A DNA stretch of 21,273 bases from the NCBI GenBank assembly GCA_024277605.1, contig JAJRUU010000093.1, positions 1-21,273 of the forward strand, in the 5' to 3' direction. Origin of the DNA: a bacterium (GTDB lineage: Bacteria; SZUA-182; SZUA-191; JAJRXT01). Numbering within the stretch: position 1 is the first letter of the stretch; every line of letters starts with the position of its first letter. This document shows positions 1 to 6,590 of this stretch, in pieces. A model generated the notes under the pieces. The model did no database searches, had not been told where the DNA came from, and saw only the letters and a program-made list of their open reading frames with translations. The position numbers were made by a program, and so were the translations under genes.

Positions 1-126
1 CACATCAGGGAAAGCATCTACCGGCAGTTTGAGATAGCTGTAATAACCCGCTGCCATTACCAATATGCCCATGACTATCATCATCAGGCGACCTTTAAGA
101 GCAAAACGAATACTTTGAGAGATCAT
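1..126 (-). CDS. RND efflux pump inner-membrane subunit (CusA/CzcA-like), N-terminus only
   Basis: Only the first 42 codons are in the window; the gene continues beyond the left edge. The reading begins MISQSIRFALKGRLMMIVMG and ends ...LPVDAFPDV. A basic N-terminus followed by the first transmembrane helix and the LPVDAFPDV motif at the start of the periplasmic porter domain is the hallmark of heavy-metal-efflux RND proteins (CusA, CzcA). The pump would use the proton gradient to drive metal ions or other substrates out through the adaptor and channel encoded just upstream. An AAAGGA ribosome binding site lies about ten bases before the ATG, and the gap to the adaptor gene's stop is 14 bases, so it is the last visible gene of a minus-strand operon. 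The HME versus HAE subfamily cannot be settled from 42 residues; the adaptor's His-rich stretch favours metal. Confidence 0.85.
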   Translation of the reverse strand, partial: MISQSIRFALKGRLMMIVMGILVMAAGYYSYLKLPVDAFPDV

Positions 127-140
127 ATTTTAGGGTCCTT

Positions 141-1628
141 TTAGTGTGCGTGTCCTTCACCAAAAGATTCTTTCATCAATTGGGCCTTCAGGGTAAATGC
201 CCCTTCAGTAACATAGTGCTCGCCCGGTTGCAACCCGCCGGTGATTTCAGTCAACTTACTGTTGCCGCGTCCCACAGTAACTGTTCGAAGCTCAAAAACC
301 CCGTTTTCTTTGACGAAAACTACTGTTTTATCCTCTAATGTTTGCAAAGCGCTGGTGGGAACCGCCACTGGAACTTCCTCTTCCTTGACAGCAATGGAGG
401 CAGTTACAAACAAGCCGGGCCGCCAATGGCCGTCAGAATTGGGCAGCACAACTCTAGCTAGAGCGGTGCGGGTGTTTTCCCCAACCACAGGCCCCAGATA
501 AGTGATTGTACCGTTGGCTTCCTCAGCGATTCCATCGGCGCGGATGGAGACCTGTTGGCCGGTATGCACCAGAGGCAAATCCTTAGCATAAACCGTGATA
601 TTCACCCAAACTGAAGTCAGATCAGCCACTACAAAGGGGTCGTCATCCTCTCGCAGAAACTCCCCTAAAGCGATGTGCTTTTCCACTACTGTGCCGTCAA
701 ACGGGGCCCGCATCTCGTAGATGGCTACCTGAACATCATGCTCCCTGCCCTCAGGCAGGGCGGCTACATCCTCGTCGGTCAGCCCCAGAATATGGAGCCG
801 ACGCTCGGCATTCAGCAGGGCTGACTCGGACACCCGATGAGCCCGCTGGGCTTGCAATAGTTTGGTACGGTAACGAAAGGAGATTTCTTCATAGATGGAA
901 GTATACTCGGCCAGGGCGCTCTCGTATTCCTTGCGGGCAGTCAGGAAGTTCGCTTCGCTGGAGATTTTCTTGTCCCACAGTTCACGCTCCCGGTCGAAGT
1001 TGGCCTTGGCCAGTTGCAACAAAGCATAGCCTGAGAGCAGCCGGGCCTTGTTCTCACCGACTTGGGCCCCGTCGAGTTCGCTCTGGATATTCGCTATCTC
1101 TGGCTTCTGTTTCAGCAGCTCCAGCAGGCGTTTGGTGTTCTGGTGAATAATCTGCTCCCACTCAAGATCAACCTTGGCAATATCAAAAGTCTGCTTGGCC
1201 GAGAGGTAGTCAATCTTGGCTTGCCCCAGTTGCGGGCTTTCCAGTACCGCTATAACCTCGCCACCCTTCACCAAATCACCCAGGTTTTTTTGCACCTGGC
1301 GGACGATCCCTGGTACTCGGGGGACGATGTGGGCCATGCGATCAGCGTTTATAGACACTTCTCCCGGCAAGCTAAGGGTTATGGCAATCCTGCCTGCTTC
1401 TGCCCTGCCGGTTCTGATTCCAGCCGATTTGATGGCCGCCGCCGGTATCGTACCGTGTTCTTCCTCATGTTCTTCCTCATGTTCTTCATGCCCATTACTT
1501 TCAGGTGATTTGTTCTGGGTACTGGCGGTTACGTAATCAGCTCTAAGACCAGCCAATATTATGCCCCCACCTACTAAGAGCAAGATTAGCGATACAATTA
1601 TAATAATTAGCCAACTTTTCCTCTTCAC
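141..1628 (-). CDS. RND efflux periplasmic adaptor subunit (CusB/CzcB-like)
   Basis: This membrane-fusion protein of 495 residues bridges the RND pump and the TolC-like channel. Residues 6-28 form an N-terminal membrane anchor or signal segment. A His/Glu-rich stretch follows at 47-58, with His at 47, 50, 54 and 58, and the protein ends GEGHAH; both could bind metal. The first lipoyl/barrel-sandwich half is at about 101-131 (IVPRVPGIVRQVQKNLGDLV). A long alpha-helical hairpin runs from about 135 to 285, then the second half-lipoyl (MRAPFDGTVVEKHIALGEFL), a beta-barrel, and a membrane-proximal domain. The start codon is GTG, seven bases after AGGAGG, and is chosen because no better start precedes it. 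The tolC-like stop lies only 12 bases upstream, so the genes are one operon. The cation is not readable from sequence; Cu/Ag, Co/Zn/Cd or an organic substrate are possible. Confidence 0.93.
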   Translation of the reverse strand: MKRKSWLIIIIVSLILLLVGGGIILAGLRADYVTASTQNKSPESNGHEEHEEEHEEEHGTIPAAAIKSAGIRTGRAEAGRIAITLSLPGEVSINADRMAHIVPRVPGIVRQVQKNLGDLVKGGEVIAVLESPQLGQAKIDYLSAKQTFDIAKVDLEWEQIIHQNTKRLLELLKQKPEIANIQSELDGAQVGENKARLLSGYALLQLAKANFDRERELWDKKISSEANFLTARKEYESALAEYTSIYEEISFRYRTKLLQAQRAHRVSESALLNAERRLHILGLTDEDVAALPEGREHDVQVAIYEMRAPFDGTVVEKHIALGEFLREDDDPFVVADLTSVWVNITVYAKDLPLVHTGQQVSIRADGIAEEANGTITYLGPVVGENTRTALARVVLPNSDGHWRPGLFVTASIAVKEEEVPVAVPTSALQTLEDKTVVFVKENGVFELRTVTVGRGNSKLTEITGGLQPGEHYVTEGAFTLKAQLMKESFGEGHAH

Positions 1629-1640
1629 TGCAGTTCCTCC

Positions 1641-2888
1641 TTAATCCTCGATCAGCGATTGGATTGTCAAACCTTCTAACTCAGCTATCACCAATCGCAG
1701 TTGGGTAAGCTGCTGGATATACTCCTCCCTAACCTGAGCCAGAGTTTGTTGAGCATCCAGTACATTCAGATAGTCAAATTTCCCCAGCTTATAGCCTTCT
1801 GTAGCAATGTCTAGCGCTTCTTTGGCATTAGGCAAGATTGTCTGCTGGAAGGTATCAACTTGCTGTTGTAATGATTCCAGTGAGGGGTAAATTTCGTTTA
1901 ATTGACGCATCAGTCGGTTTTCTATAGAGAGCTTTTCCTGATCCACTTTGTCCAGGTTAATAAGCGCTTCCTGCACTCCTCCCTGATTCCGGTTAAACAA
2001 GGGCAAGGGGATTGAAATTCCAGCTACAAAGGTATTAGCATCTTCCCTCTCGAGGTGTCTTGCCCCAAATCCCAGTTCTATGTCTGGAATCCATTCTGCC
2101 CGAGCCCGGGATAGTTCCATATCTCTTTTTGTCTTGGAAGTTTCCAAGCCCTTAAACAGGGGATGATTTTTGGTTATCAGCTGCTTTAGCTCATCTAGAG
2201 AAGGAAGACTAAATTCTAGCTCCAGCTCCCCCTGGCAGCTCCCGAAATCCGCAGTTTCAGCTCCCCATAAACTGGCCAGCACCTTCCGCTCTACCTCCAG
2301 TTCCTTGCTTGCCGACAGCAGGGCAATTTGGCTGCGGGAAGCCTCCACTTGGGCTTTTATTACCTCCAGGGGAGGTACGGCCCCGGCCTGAAGTTTGTCT
2401 TTGGCTACCCGGAGTAAACTTTGGGCAATATCAGCGGTTTTTTGAGCCAGCTTTAGTTTCTCTTGAGCTTTCAGCACCTTATAAAAAGCTTTCTTGGCGT
2501 CAGTAAGTACCTCTTGTTTATCGGTTTCATATTCCCATTGAATAACGTCCCGCTCCTGCTCGGCAATCTCCCGGTTCAGCTTTATCTTTCCTCCCAGCAC
2601 AATGGGCTGGTTTAGCTGGATGGTATTCTCGGAGTCCGAAAACCCCGACCTGTCTCCAGAGAATTCCTCAGATTCCAAACTAAGGGATGGATTGGGCCAT
2701 AAACCGGCCTGTAGTTTTCTGGCATCGGCTGCCCGCAACTCGTAATCAAAGATGGCTAGCCGGGGGTTCCGCTTTAGTACCAGCTCCAGTACCTCCGGTA
2801 GCGATAGCTCTTTCCCAGGCGAAGTCCGGGCCAGTAGGCTAGCTGGTATTACCAGCACCAGACATAAGGTGAGCAAAGTTTTCTGCAT
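1641..2888 (-). CDS. TolC-family outer-membrane efflux channel
   Basis: This is an outer membrane efflux protein of 415 residues (418 if the upstream ATG at 2897 is used). It supplies the trans-envelope duct for the RND pump downstream. It has a signal peptide (MQKTLLTLCLVLVIPASLLA), then two OEP-type repeats rich in Gln, Leu and Glu heptads, as expected for the coiled-coil barrel. A typical segment in the first repeat is ADARKLQAGLWPNPSLSLE, and the second repeat has SRARAEWIPDIELGFG. I prefer the ATG at 2888 because AAGGAG lies ten bases before it, whereas the ATG at 2897 sits one base after the same site. Length is usual for CusC/CzcC-like members. It is followed after 12 bases by the adaptor gene. 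Its presence is strong evidence for an outer membrane. Confidence 0.93.
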   Translation of the reverse strand: MQKTLLTLCLVLVIPASLLARTSPGKELSLPEVLELVLKRNPRLAIFDYELRAADARKLQAGLWPNPSLSLESEEFSGDRSGFSDSENTIQLNQPIVLGGKIKLNREIAEQERDVIQWEYETDKQEVLTDAKKAFYKVLKAQEKLKLAQKTADIAQSLLRVAKDKLQAGAVPPLEVIKAQVEASRSQIALLSASKELEVERKVLASLWGAETADFGSCQGELELEFSLPSLDELKQLITKNHPLFKGLETSKTKRDMELSRARAEWIPDIELGFGARHLEREDANTFVAGISIPLPLFNRNQGGVQEALINLDKVDQEKLSIENRLMRQLNEIYPSLESLQQQVDTFQQTILPNAKEALDIATEGYKLGKFDYLNVLDAQQTLAQVREEYIQQLTQLRLVIAELEGLTIQSLIED

Positions 2889-2926
2889 ATATTGCATACT
2901 CCTTTTATTAGCCTGTTTGAATATGA

Positions 2927-2957
2927 AACAAGGGCAGGTAATAACTCTGCCCTTGTT
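2927..2957 (-). promoter_or_regulatory. Perfect 11-bp hairpin between the exported-protein gene and the tolC-like gene
   Basis: AACAAGGGCAG and CTGCCCTTGTT form a perfect 11-bp stem around a 9-base loop in the 104-base gap upstream of the channel gene. On the transcribed strand only GTTTC follows the stem, so it is not a classical intrinsic terminator. It may act as a processing, stability or attenuation structure that sets the ratio between the regulatory and small genes and the pump genes. Function is inference; the stem is directly visible. Confidence 0.6.
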
Positions 2958-2992
2958 GTAATTCCTGAGATAAGTTGTTAGGTTGTGGAAAA

Positions 2993-3391
2993 TTACTCCC
3001 CACGACGCCAGTCCACCTCCAACTGGCAGAGTACGATTTGGGGGCTATAGTCAACCTTGATGGTGTATTTAGACTGCCGGTTACCTTTAAGCTTATGAAT
3101 ACTGCCTATGGTGTGTTTCTTCTTTGTATCAATCAGCTTGCCCGCTGAATCATAGAATCTGGCCACCACAAAGATACCGGGCATAACCCTGGAACGCGTA
3201 TTCTTTACTTTACCCTTAATGACCAGCTTACCATCCTCAACACTGTATCTGGCGTCCAGGAGTTTTAGCGGTGCCCGGTCCAACTTTTCTATCTTAAGCT
3301 GGGATTGGACACCTCTGTTCGCCAAAACAGAAGAAGCACAAGCCACCACCATCAAAGAAATAATAACTGCCATGCAATTCATTCTCTTCAT
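2993..3391 (-). CDS. Exported protein of unknown function, possible FxLYD-like beta-sandwich
   Basis: A small secreted protein of 132 residues. The N-terminus has a Lys/Arg start and a hydrophobic stretch (residues 7-24). Cleavage could occur after VLA24, or at Cys18 if VVAC is read as a lipobox, so it is either periplasmic or a lipoprotein. The remainder (about 45-125) has alternating strands with the pattern DARYSVEDGKLVIKGKVKNT, then VMPGIFVVARFYDSAGKLID and a C-terminal beta segment. This resembles FxLYD/DUF-type domains in which a newly exposed residue pattern 'GxVKNT...V.ARFYD..GK..D' recurs. AAAGGAGG lies seven bases before the ATG. It sits between the small hypothetical gene and the efflux channel in the same orientation, so it is probably an accessory periplasmic component or sensor of the efflux system. 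That role is inferred from position only. Confidence 0.7.
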   Translation of the reverse strand: MKRMNCMAVIISLMVVACASSVLANRGVQSQLKIEKLDRAPLKLLDARYSVEDGKLVIKGKVKNTRSRVMPGIFVVARFYDSAGKLIDTKKKHTIGSIHKLKGNRQSKYTIKVDYSPQIVLCQLEVDWRRGE

Positions 3392-3409
3392 TGCTTTTCC
3401 TCCTTTAAT

Positions 3410-3682
3410 TTATAGGTTAGAATCTGGAATCGGAAAACATAACCGGATAATGTTTATATTGATCACCACAAATGGCAGAGATATTCTCTCCCCGTGGGGC
3501 AACTTGACACAAGCGTCAGTCACTGCAATAAAGGACTTATTGGACATCCCGCTATTTAGTAAATCAATCAAACGGTAATCTGGAACTAAATGTACATCCC
3601 CCTTGATTTCAGTATCATCAGTAAGAGAAACATGTACCAGCTCCCTCTTTCTTTTAATTTGTTTGTGCAATACCTTATCCAT
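3410..3682 (-). CDS. Small conserved hypothetical protein (DUF6812-like)
   Basis: A 90-residue cytoplasmic protein without a signal peptide or membrane segment. The pattern VHVSLTDDTEIKGDVHLVPD, RLIDLLNSG, SFIAVTDACV and LPFVVININII resembles a small beta-rich family I associate with DUF6812; the assignment is from memory and not certain. The ATG is preceded by AAAGGAG at five bases. It is the first gene of the efflux set, directly downstream of a perfect 17-bp dyad with TACTA half-sites, and the exported protein gene follows after 18 bases. Co-transcription with the pump suggests a link to the efflux or its signal, but nothing in the sequence gives a biochemical function. Confidence 0.7.
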   Translation of the reverse strand: MDKVLHKQIKRKRELVHVSLTDDTEIKGDVHLVPDYRLIDLLNSGMSNKSFIAVTDACVKLPHGERISLPFVVININIIRLCFPIPDSNL

Positions 3683-3695
3683 ATTAACTCCTTTC

Positions 3696-3712
3696 TACTA
3701 TCGCCGATAGTA
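3696..3712. promoter_or_regulatory. Candidate BlaI-type operator before the efflux genes
   Basis: TACTATCGCCGATAGTA is a perfect palindrome with 8-base arms and one central base. It lies 13 bases upstream of the start codon at 3682 and just before its AAAGGAG ribosome binding site. The TACTA/TAGTA half-sites match those known for BlaI/MecI operators and recur, with the same 17-bp spacing, over the promoter of the blaI-like gene (5327-5343). A TATAAT on the minus strand (3733-3728) lies just upstream but has no good -35 at 17 bases, so the promoter itself is uncertain. A second short dyad, CTATTAATAG, lies at 3734-3743. Confidence 0.65.
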
Positions 3713-3728
3713 TTTAAAGCCAAAAAAA

Positions 3729-4835
3729 TTATACTATTAATAGATGGATCACTTTATCCATCAAGCAATGGACCTTAATCAGATAATCCTCCAGACAACT
3801 CGTGTTAAAGGCTACAACCATTATGGCTATAAGACCGCCCCATTCCAGCATCCTGATCAGCTTATACTTGCGAGATAGCTTCTCAAAGTAATAAACCTCT
3901 CTTTGTGATGCATCAACGTGATGGATCAGATTGTGCACCCTGGCTGAGATTTGCCAATCTGCATCCACCGGGGATACAAAAGCCGAAGCAAAGCCCTCAA
4001 CCTGTGGAGTGCCTTTGACAGCCAGTTTGCTTACCTTGATAATTGAATGGGCAATCTCCAACGGCTGTCGGGAAACCAACATGGTTGCCTCATCACAGGC
4101 AATCTCCCGCAGACAGGTATAGGTCTGAAGGAGTTTTTTTCGCAAGTTAGGCCAGAAATTGAGGGACTGAGTCATCATGAGGGTAAAGTTTTTTAGGTTG
4201 TCCCTTTTTCGGCAGTGCTCCCACTCATGCATCAGTAAGTTCTCCAACTCATCAGGTGAAAGCTCGGATATCAGATTGAGGGAGATAAGGATACGATGAT
4301 AAAGCATTCCCTTGACAAATGCCAGGTTGACATGAGAGGTGATCACCTCCAGCGGAGGAAGACAGGCACATATTTTCTCTTCTACTTTCTGAATGATGTT
4401 GGTTAGTTGACTCGCCTTATCTTCAGGCAAACTACTTAAGGGAATTGATTGATAGTTATTATTATTGAAAAAACACTTAAGCAAGTTGGCAATGAATAAC
4501 CCCGCAAGACTTAAGCCAATGATACAATAAATCAGATATTCATAATTGATTTTATTCAACCCCAAATCGCAGTGTAAAAACTCAGTACAGTAAGTAGATA
4601 CATTATTACCAGCGAAAAACTGCTGCCAATGGTTTTCAGCAAGCCCACAGATGACCAGGCAACTTAACAAAAAAATGGGAGGTAGCATCAAAAACCAAAA
4701 ATATATTTTCTCCAGATTACACGGGCGAACCCTCTTGAATACCCAGGGAAATACTGCCTGGACCACCAATGCCCATAGGGAGTTTATGGTAAATATAGTA
4801 ATTAATAAAAAGAAGAATCTAATGGGAATGACCAT
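3729..4835 (-). CDS. BlaR1/MecR1-like M56 membrane metalloprotease lacking the penicillin sensor domain
   Basis: This protein has 368 residues. Hydrophobic segments at about 6-30, 44-64, 98-121 and 329-346 anchor an M56 gluzincin domain. HEWEH at 203-207 is the HExxH zinc site, and ELACD-type residues follow in REIACDEA (Glu244, Asp248). In the BlaR1/MecR1 family, signal-activated proteolysis inactivates the cognate BlaI repressor. Canonical BlaR1 is about 580-600 residues with an extracellular penicillin-binding domain. Here the C-terminus stops shortly after the last membrane helix, so the signal cannot be a beta-lactam bound to that domain. The ATG lies one base after the stop of the blaI-like gene, indicating translational coupling. 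It precedes the efflux genes on the same strand, so induction of efflux is the likely output. The true signal is unknown. Confidence 0.85.
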   Translation of the reverse strand: MVIPIRFFFLLITIFTINSLWALVVQAVFPWVFKRVRPCNLEKIYFWFLMLPPIFLLSCLVICGLAENHWQQFFAGNNVSTYCTEFLHCDLGLNKINYEYLIYCIIGLSLAGLFIANLLKCFFNNNNYQSIPLSSLPEDKASQLTNIIQKVEEKICACLPPLEVITSHVNLAFVKGMLYHRILISLNLISELSPDELENLLMHEWEHCRKRDNLKNFTLMMTQSLNFWPNLRKKLLQTYTCLREIACDEATMLVSRQPLEIAHSIIKVSKLAVKGTPQVEGFASAFVSPVDADWQISARVHNLIHHVDASQREVYYFEKLSRKYKLIRMLEWGGLIAIMVVAFNTSCLEDYLIKVHCLMDKVIHLLIV

Positions 4836-4836
4836 A

Positions 4837-5280
4837 TCAGTTGCCTATCTGTTGTCTTCTGCTATCTAAGAGTTTTTCCAACTTATCCAGATGCTCAACA
4901 TCCGATTGGTTTATAATATGTACGAAATAAGAAAACAACGGCTCATTGAACCCTGACGGTATACTGGAGATAATCTGATCAGTGACACACCGCAGGAACT
5001 TCTCCTTAGTAACCTTAACAGAGTAAAGGTATGTTTTCCCCTCTTTATATCTATCAAGCAACCCCTTGTGCCATAGACGGTCAATAGTAGTCATTACCGT
5101 GGTATAGGCAATGTTCCTCTTTTTCTCAAGCTGGCTTAACACATCCCTTACCGTAAATTCCCCTAGCCCTAAAGACCAGAGAATCTCCATTATGTCTGCC
5201 TCCAAGTCATAGAGGGCTTTTTTGATGCCTTTTTCAGCGGGGCGTAATATTTTTAGTTGAAAAACAAGTTTTTTCTTCAT
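4837..5280 (-). CDS. BlaI/MecI/CopY-family transcriptional repressor (paired with M56 protease)
   Basis: A 147-residue dimeric winged-helix repressor. The winged helix is at about 22-90, including LEADIMEILWSLGLGEFTVRDVL, the recognition helix region NIAYTTVMTTIDRLWHKGLL and the wing KEGKTYLYS. A helical C-terminal dimerisation region follows, where family members are cut by the partner protease. It is coupled to the M56 gene (one base apart). Its promoter (TTGACA and TATACT, 17-base spacer) is overlapped at the -35 by the dyad at 5327-5343, so autorepression is likely. Unlike most BlaI proteins it has an N-terminal extension of about 20 basic residues. The family includes CopY, a copper-responsive repressor, but there is no C-terminal CxC metal motif here, so metal sensing by the repressor itself is unlikely. 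Confidence 0.9.
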   Translation of the reverse strand: MKKKLVFQLKILRPAEKGIKKALYDLEADIMEILWSLGLGEFTVRDVLSQLEKKRNIAYTTVMTTIDRLWHKGLLDRYKEGKTYLYSVKVTKEKFLRCVTDQIISSIPSGFNEPLFSYFVHIINQSDVEHLDKLEKLLDSRRQQIGN

Positions 5281-5309
5281 GTTTAATCCATTTGTTTAGG
5301 GTCAATCTA

Positions 5310-5338
5310 AGTATACATATCTCATCTACTACTGTCAA
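5310..5338 (-). promoter_or_regulatory. Sigma70-type promoter of the blaI-like gene
   Basis: On the minus strand, TTGACA (5338-5333) and TATACT (5315-5310) are separated by 17 bases. The -10 ends 29 bases upstream of the ATG at 5280. The -35 lies within the TACTA/TAGTA dyad, the layout expected of a self-repressed blaI promoter. Confidence 0.8.
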
Positions 5339-5343
5339 TAGTA
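5327..5343. promoter_or_regulatory. Candidate BlaI-type operator over the blaI promoter
   Basis: TACTACTGTCAATAGTA is a 17-bp dyad with seven of eight arm positions paired. It has the same TACTA...TAGTA frame as the site at 3696-3712 and covers the -35 element. The shared spacing at two sites argues for one repressor binding both. Confidence 0.7.
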
Positions 5344-5370
5344 TTTTGAAATTATTTAAAAAATATTTTT

Positions 5371-5583
5371 AACCCGAAAAATTCGGGTATTGTCCTGGGC
5401 AAATCTACATTTAGTTGAAAATTATAAATTTAGGCTGGGTTTGCCAGATTCCCTTTTGTATTGGATCTAAAGCCAACGTCCATGATAACTTTGCTTGCCT
5501 GAAAATTATTGTGTGGAAGCTGGTAAAGTTAATATTATCAGGCAGATATGGTTTTGCTGTTAACAATGCCCGAATTATTCGGG
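5371..5583. repeat. MITE-like repeat, copy A (complete, with long inverted ends)
   Basis: The left end is the palindrome AACCCGAAAAATTCGGGT and the right end is CCCGAATTATTCGGG (5569-5583). The 60 bases following the left palindrome (GTCCTGGGCAAATCTACATT... to ATAAATTTA) resemble the reverse complement of the right-end region of copy B, so this copy has long terminal inverted repeats. Its core (GGCTGGGTTTGCCAG ... AGCCAACGTCC) is shared with copies B, C and D. No transposase is encoded inside; short open frames within it are not credible genes. It fills most of the 495-base gap between the two divergent blaI-like genes. Confidence 0.75.
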
Positions 5584-5726
5584 ACAAAGATAGATACAAA
5601 ATTATCATTTACCTTGAAAATCTTATTCAAATTTATTAAACTTAGGACATGGAGGCTAATACCCAATCAGAAGATTAGAGGTTCTTGGTGGCCTTTTTAT
5701 TGCGGGATTAATAATTTTTTAATTTG

Positions 5727-5746
5727 ATCTACTATATAGAGTAGAT
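5727..5746. promoter_or_regulatory. Candidate BlaI-type operator before the second blaI-like gene
   Basis: ATCTACTATATAGAGTAGAT is a palindrome with perfect 7-base arms (ATCTACT/AGTAGAT) ending 29 bases before the ATG at 5776. It contains a TACTA half-site, but its spacing differs from the two 17-bp dyads of region 1. This suggests either autoregulation by the second repressor with its own specificity or weaker cross-binding. The surrounding DNA is AT-rich; a definite -35/-10 pair could not be fixed. Confidence 0.55.
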
Positions 5747-5775
5747 ATTGCTCAAACATTTTCCAGGATACCAAC

Positions 5776-6210
5776 ATGGCAAAAGAAAAGAAATTCAGCT
5801 TTTCCGACATGCGACTTGACCGGTCTGGGTTAAAGATGGTATTGGGAGAGCTGGAATTTATAATAATGGATTATCTATGGGATAAAAAAAATGTAGCCGT
5901 GAGGGATGTTCTTAGGGAGTTATCTGCTAACCGGGAGATAGCTTACACTACCATCATGACCACCATGGATCGCTTGTGGAAAAAAGGTCTTTTAGAACGC
6001 AATAATGAAGGCAAAACCTTTCTCTACACCCCGGCCCAATCCAAGGAGAATATAATACAGTCCATGATAAAAAAAGTTTTTGACTCCATACTGCCTGATG
6101 TTACTGACTCATCAATGTCCTACTTTATCAATTCGTTGGAGAAGATAAACCCCGATATGCTGGATGAGCTGGATGAGCTGTTGAAAAACCGCCAAGAAAA
6201 AAAGGAGTAA
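5776..6210 (+). CDS. Second BlaI/MecI/CopY-family repressor, without an adjacent protease gene
   Basis: A 144-residue paralogue of the repressor at 4837-5280 on the opposite strand. The winged helix spans about 20-87 (LGELEFIIMDYLWDKKNVAVRDVL, then EIAYTTIMTTMDRLWKKGLL and the wing NEGKTFLYT). The helical C-terminus (SMSYFINSLEKINPDMLDELDELL) matches the end of the first copy in pattern. The start is an ATG with a weak AGGA site about eight bases upstream. No M56 partner follows; the next gene, arnT, is convergent. It could be served in trans by the protease at 3729-4835, respond to a different protease, or bind DNA constitutively. The likely target includes the dyad just upstream. Confidence 0.9.
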   Translation: MAKEKKFSFSDMRLDRSGLKMVLGELEFIIMDYLWDKKNVAVRDVLRELSANREIAYTTIMTTMDRLWKKGLLERNNEGKTFLYTPAQSKENIIQSMIKKVFDSILPDVTDSSMSYFINSLEKINPDMLDELDELLKNRQEKKE

Positions 6211-6240
6211 TATAATTTTCCAGTTGTAAATACACAAATA

Positions 6241-6297
6241 TGGTAGTCGCAGGCTTCAGCCTGCGCTTGGTACGCAAGCTGAAGCTTGCGGCTACCA
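6241..6297. repeat. Nested palindromic repeat (25-base arms)
   Basis: Two 25-base arms, starting TGGTAGTCGCAGG and ending CTTGCGGCTACCA, pair at 22 of 25 positions around a 7-base spacer. Each arm is itself nearly palindromic (CAGGCTTCAGCCTG and CAAGCTGAAGCTTG). It lies 30 bases after the stop of the second blaI-like gene and could act as a bidirectional terminator or be a REP/MITE-type element. It is unrelated in sequence to the CCCGAA repeat family. Confidence 0.75.
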
Positions 6298-6383
6298 GTA
6301 AGTGCCTGTGCCATTTCAAAGAGAAAATGATATAAGTTCTCTCCGGTTAAAAAGCATTTGCCAATTTGACACTCGTTAACGTC

Positions 6384-6590
6384 GACCTATTCATAAATTC
6401 AGACTGGGTTTGCAAGACCCCCCGTGAGATAAGGTTCATTAGCCAACGTCCAATAAAGCTATGTTTGCCCGAGGCGGCTGAACAGGAAGCTGATAACTTT
6501 ATAATTTTCAACTAAATGTCGATTCGCCCATAACAAAACCCGAATTTTTCGGGCTGAAGAAACAGGCTGTGACTGCCCGGATTATTCGGG
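6384..6590. repeat. MITE-like repeat, copy B, with two terminal palindromes
   Basis: The copy runs from GACCTATTCATAAATTCAG through AGCCAACGTCC to CCCGAATTTTTCGGG (6539-6553), then a spacer CTGAAGAAACAGGCTGTGACTG and a second palindrome CCCGGATTATTCGGG (6576-6590). It is the inverted counterpart of copy C over nearly its whole length. The next bases, TTAG, contain the arnT stop codon, so the repeat directly abuts the end of arnT. Read from arnT, the inner palindrome is followed by TTTTGTT and could terminate transcription. With the hairpin at 6241-6297 it accounts for most of the 380-base gap. Confidence 0.8.

Noticed and set aside
1062..1508. A 148-codon open frame on the plus strand
   Set aside because: It lies antisense to the adaptor gene, whose protein matches its family throughout; the frame has no family resemblance and no ribosome site.
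3728..3756. A promoter with TATAAT at 3733-3728 for the efflux genes
   Set aside because: No acceptable -35 lies 16-18 bases upstream; the genes may be read from the blaI promoter. Only the operator dyad is listed.
5415..5639. A 74-codon frame on the plus strand (and a 65-codon frame opposite)
   Set aside because: Both lie inside repeat copy A and are not preserved in copies B, C or D.
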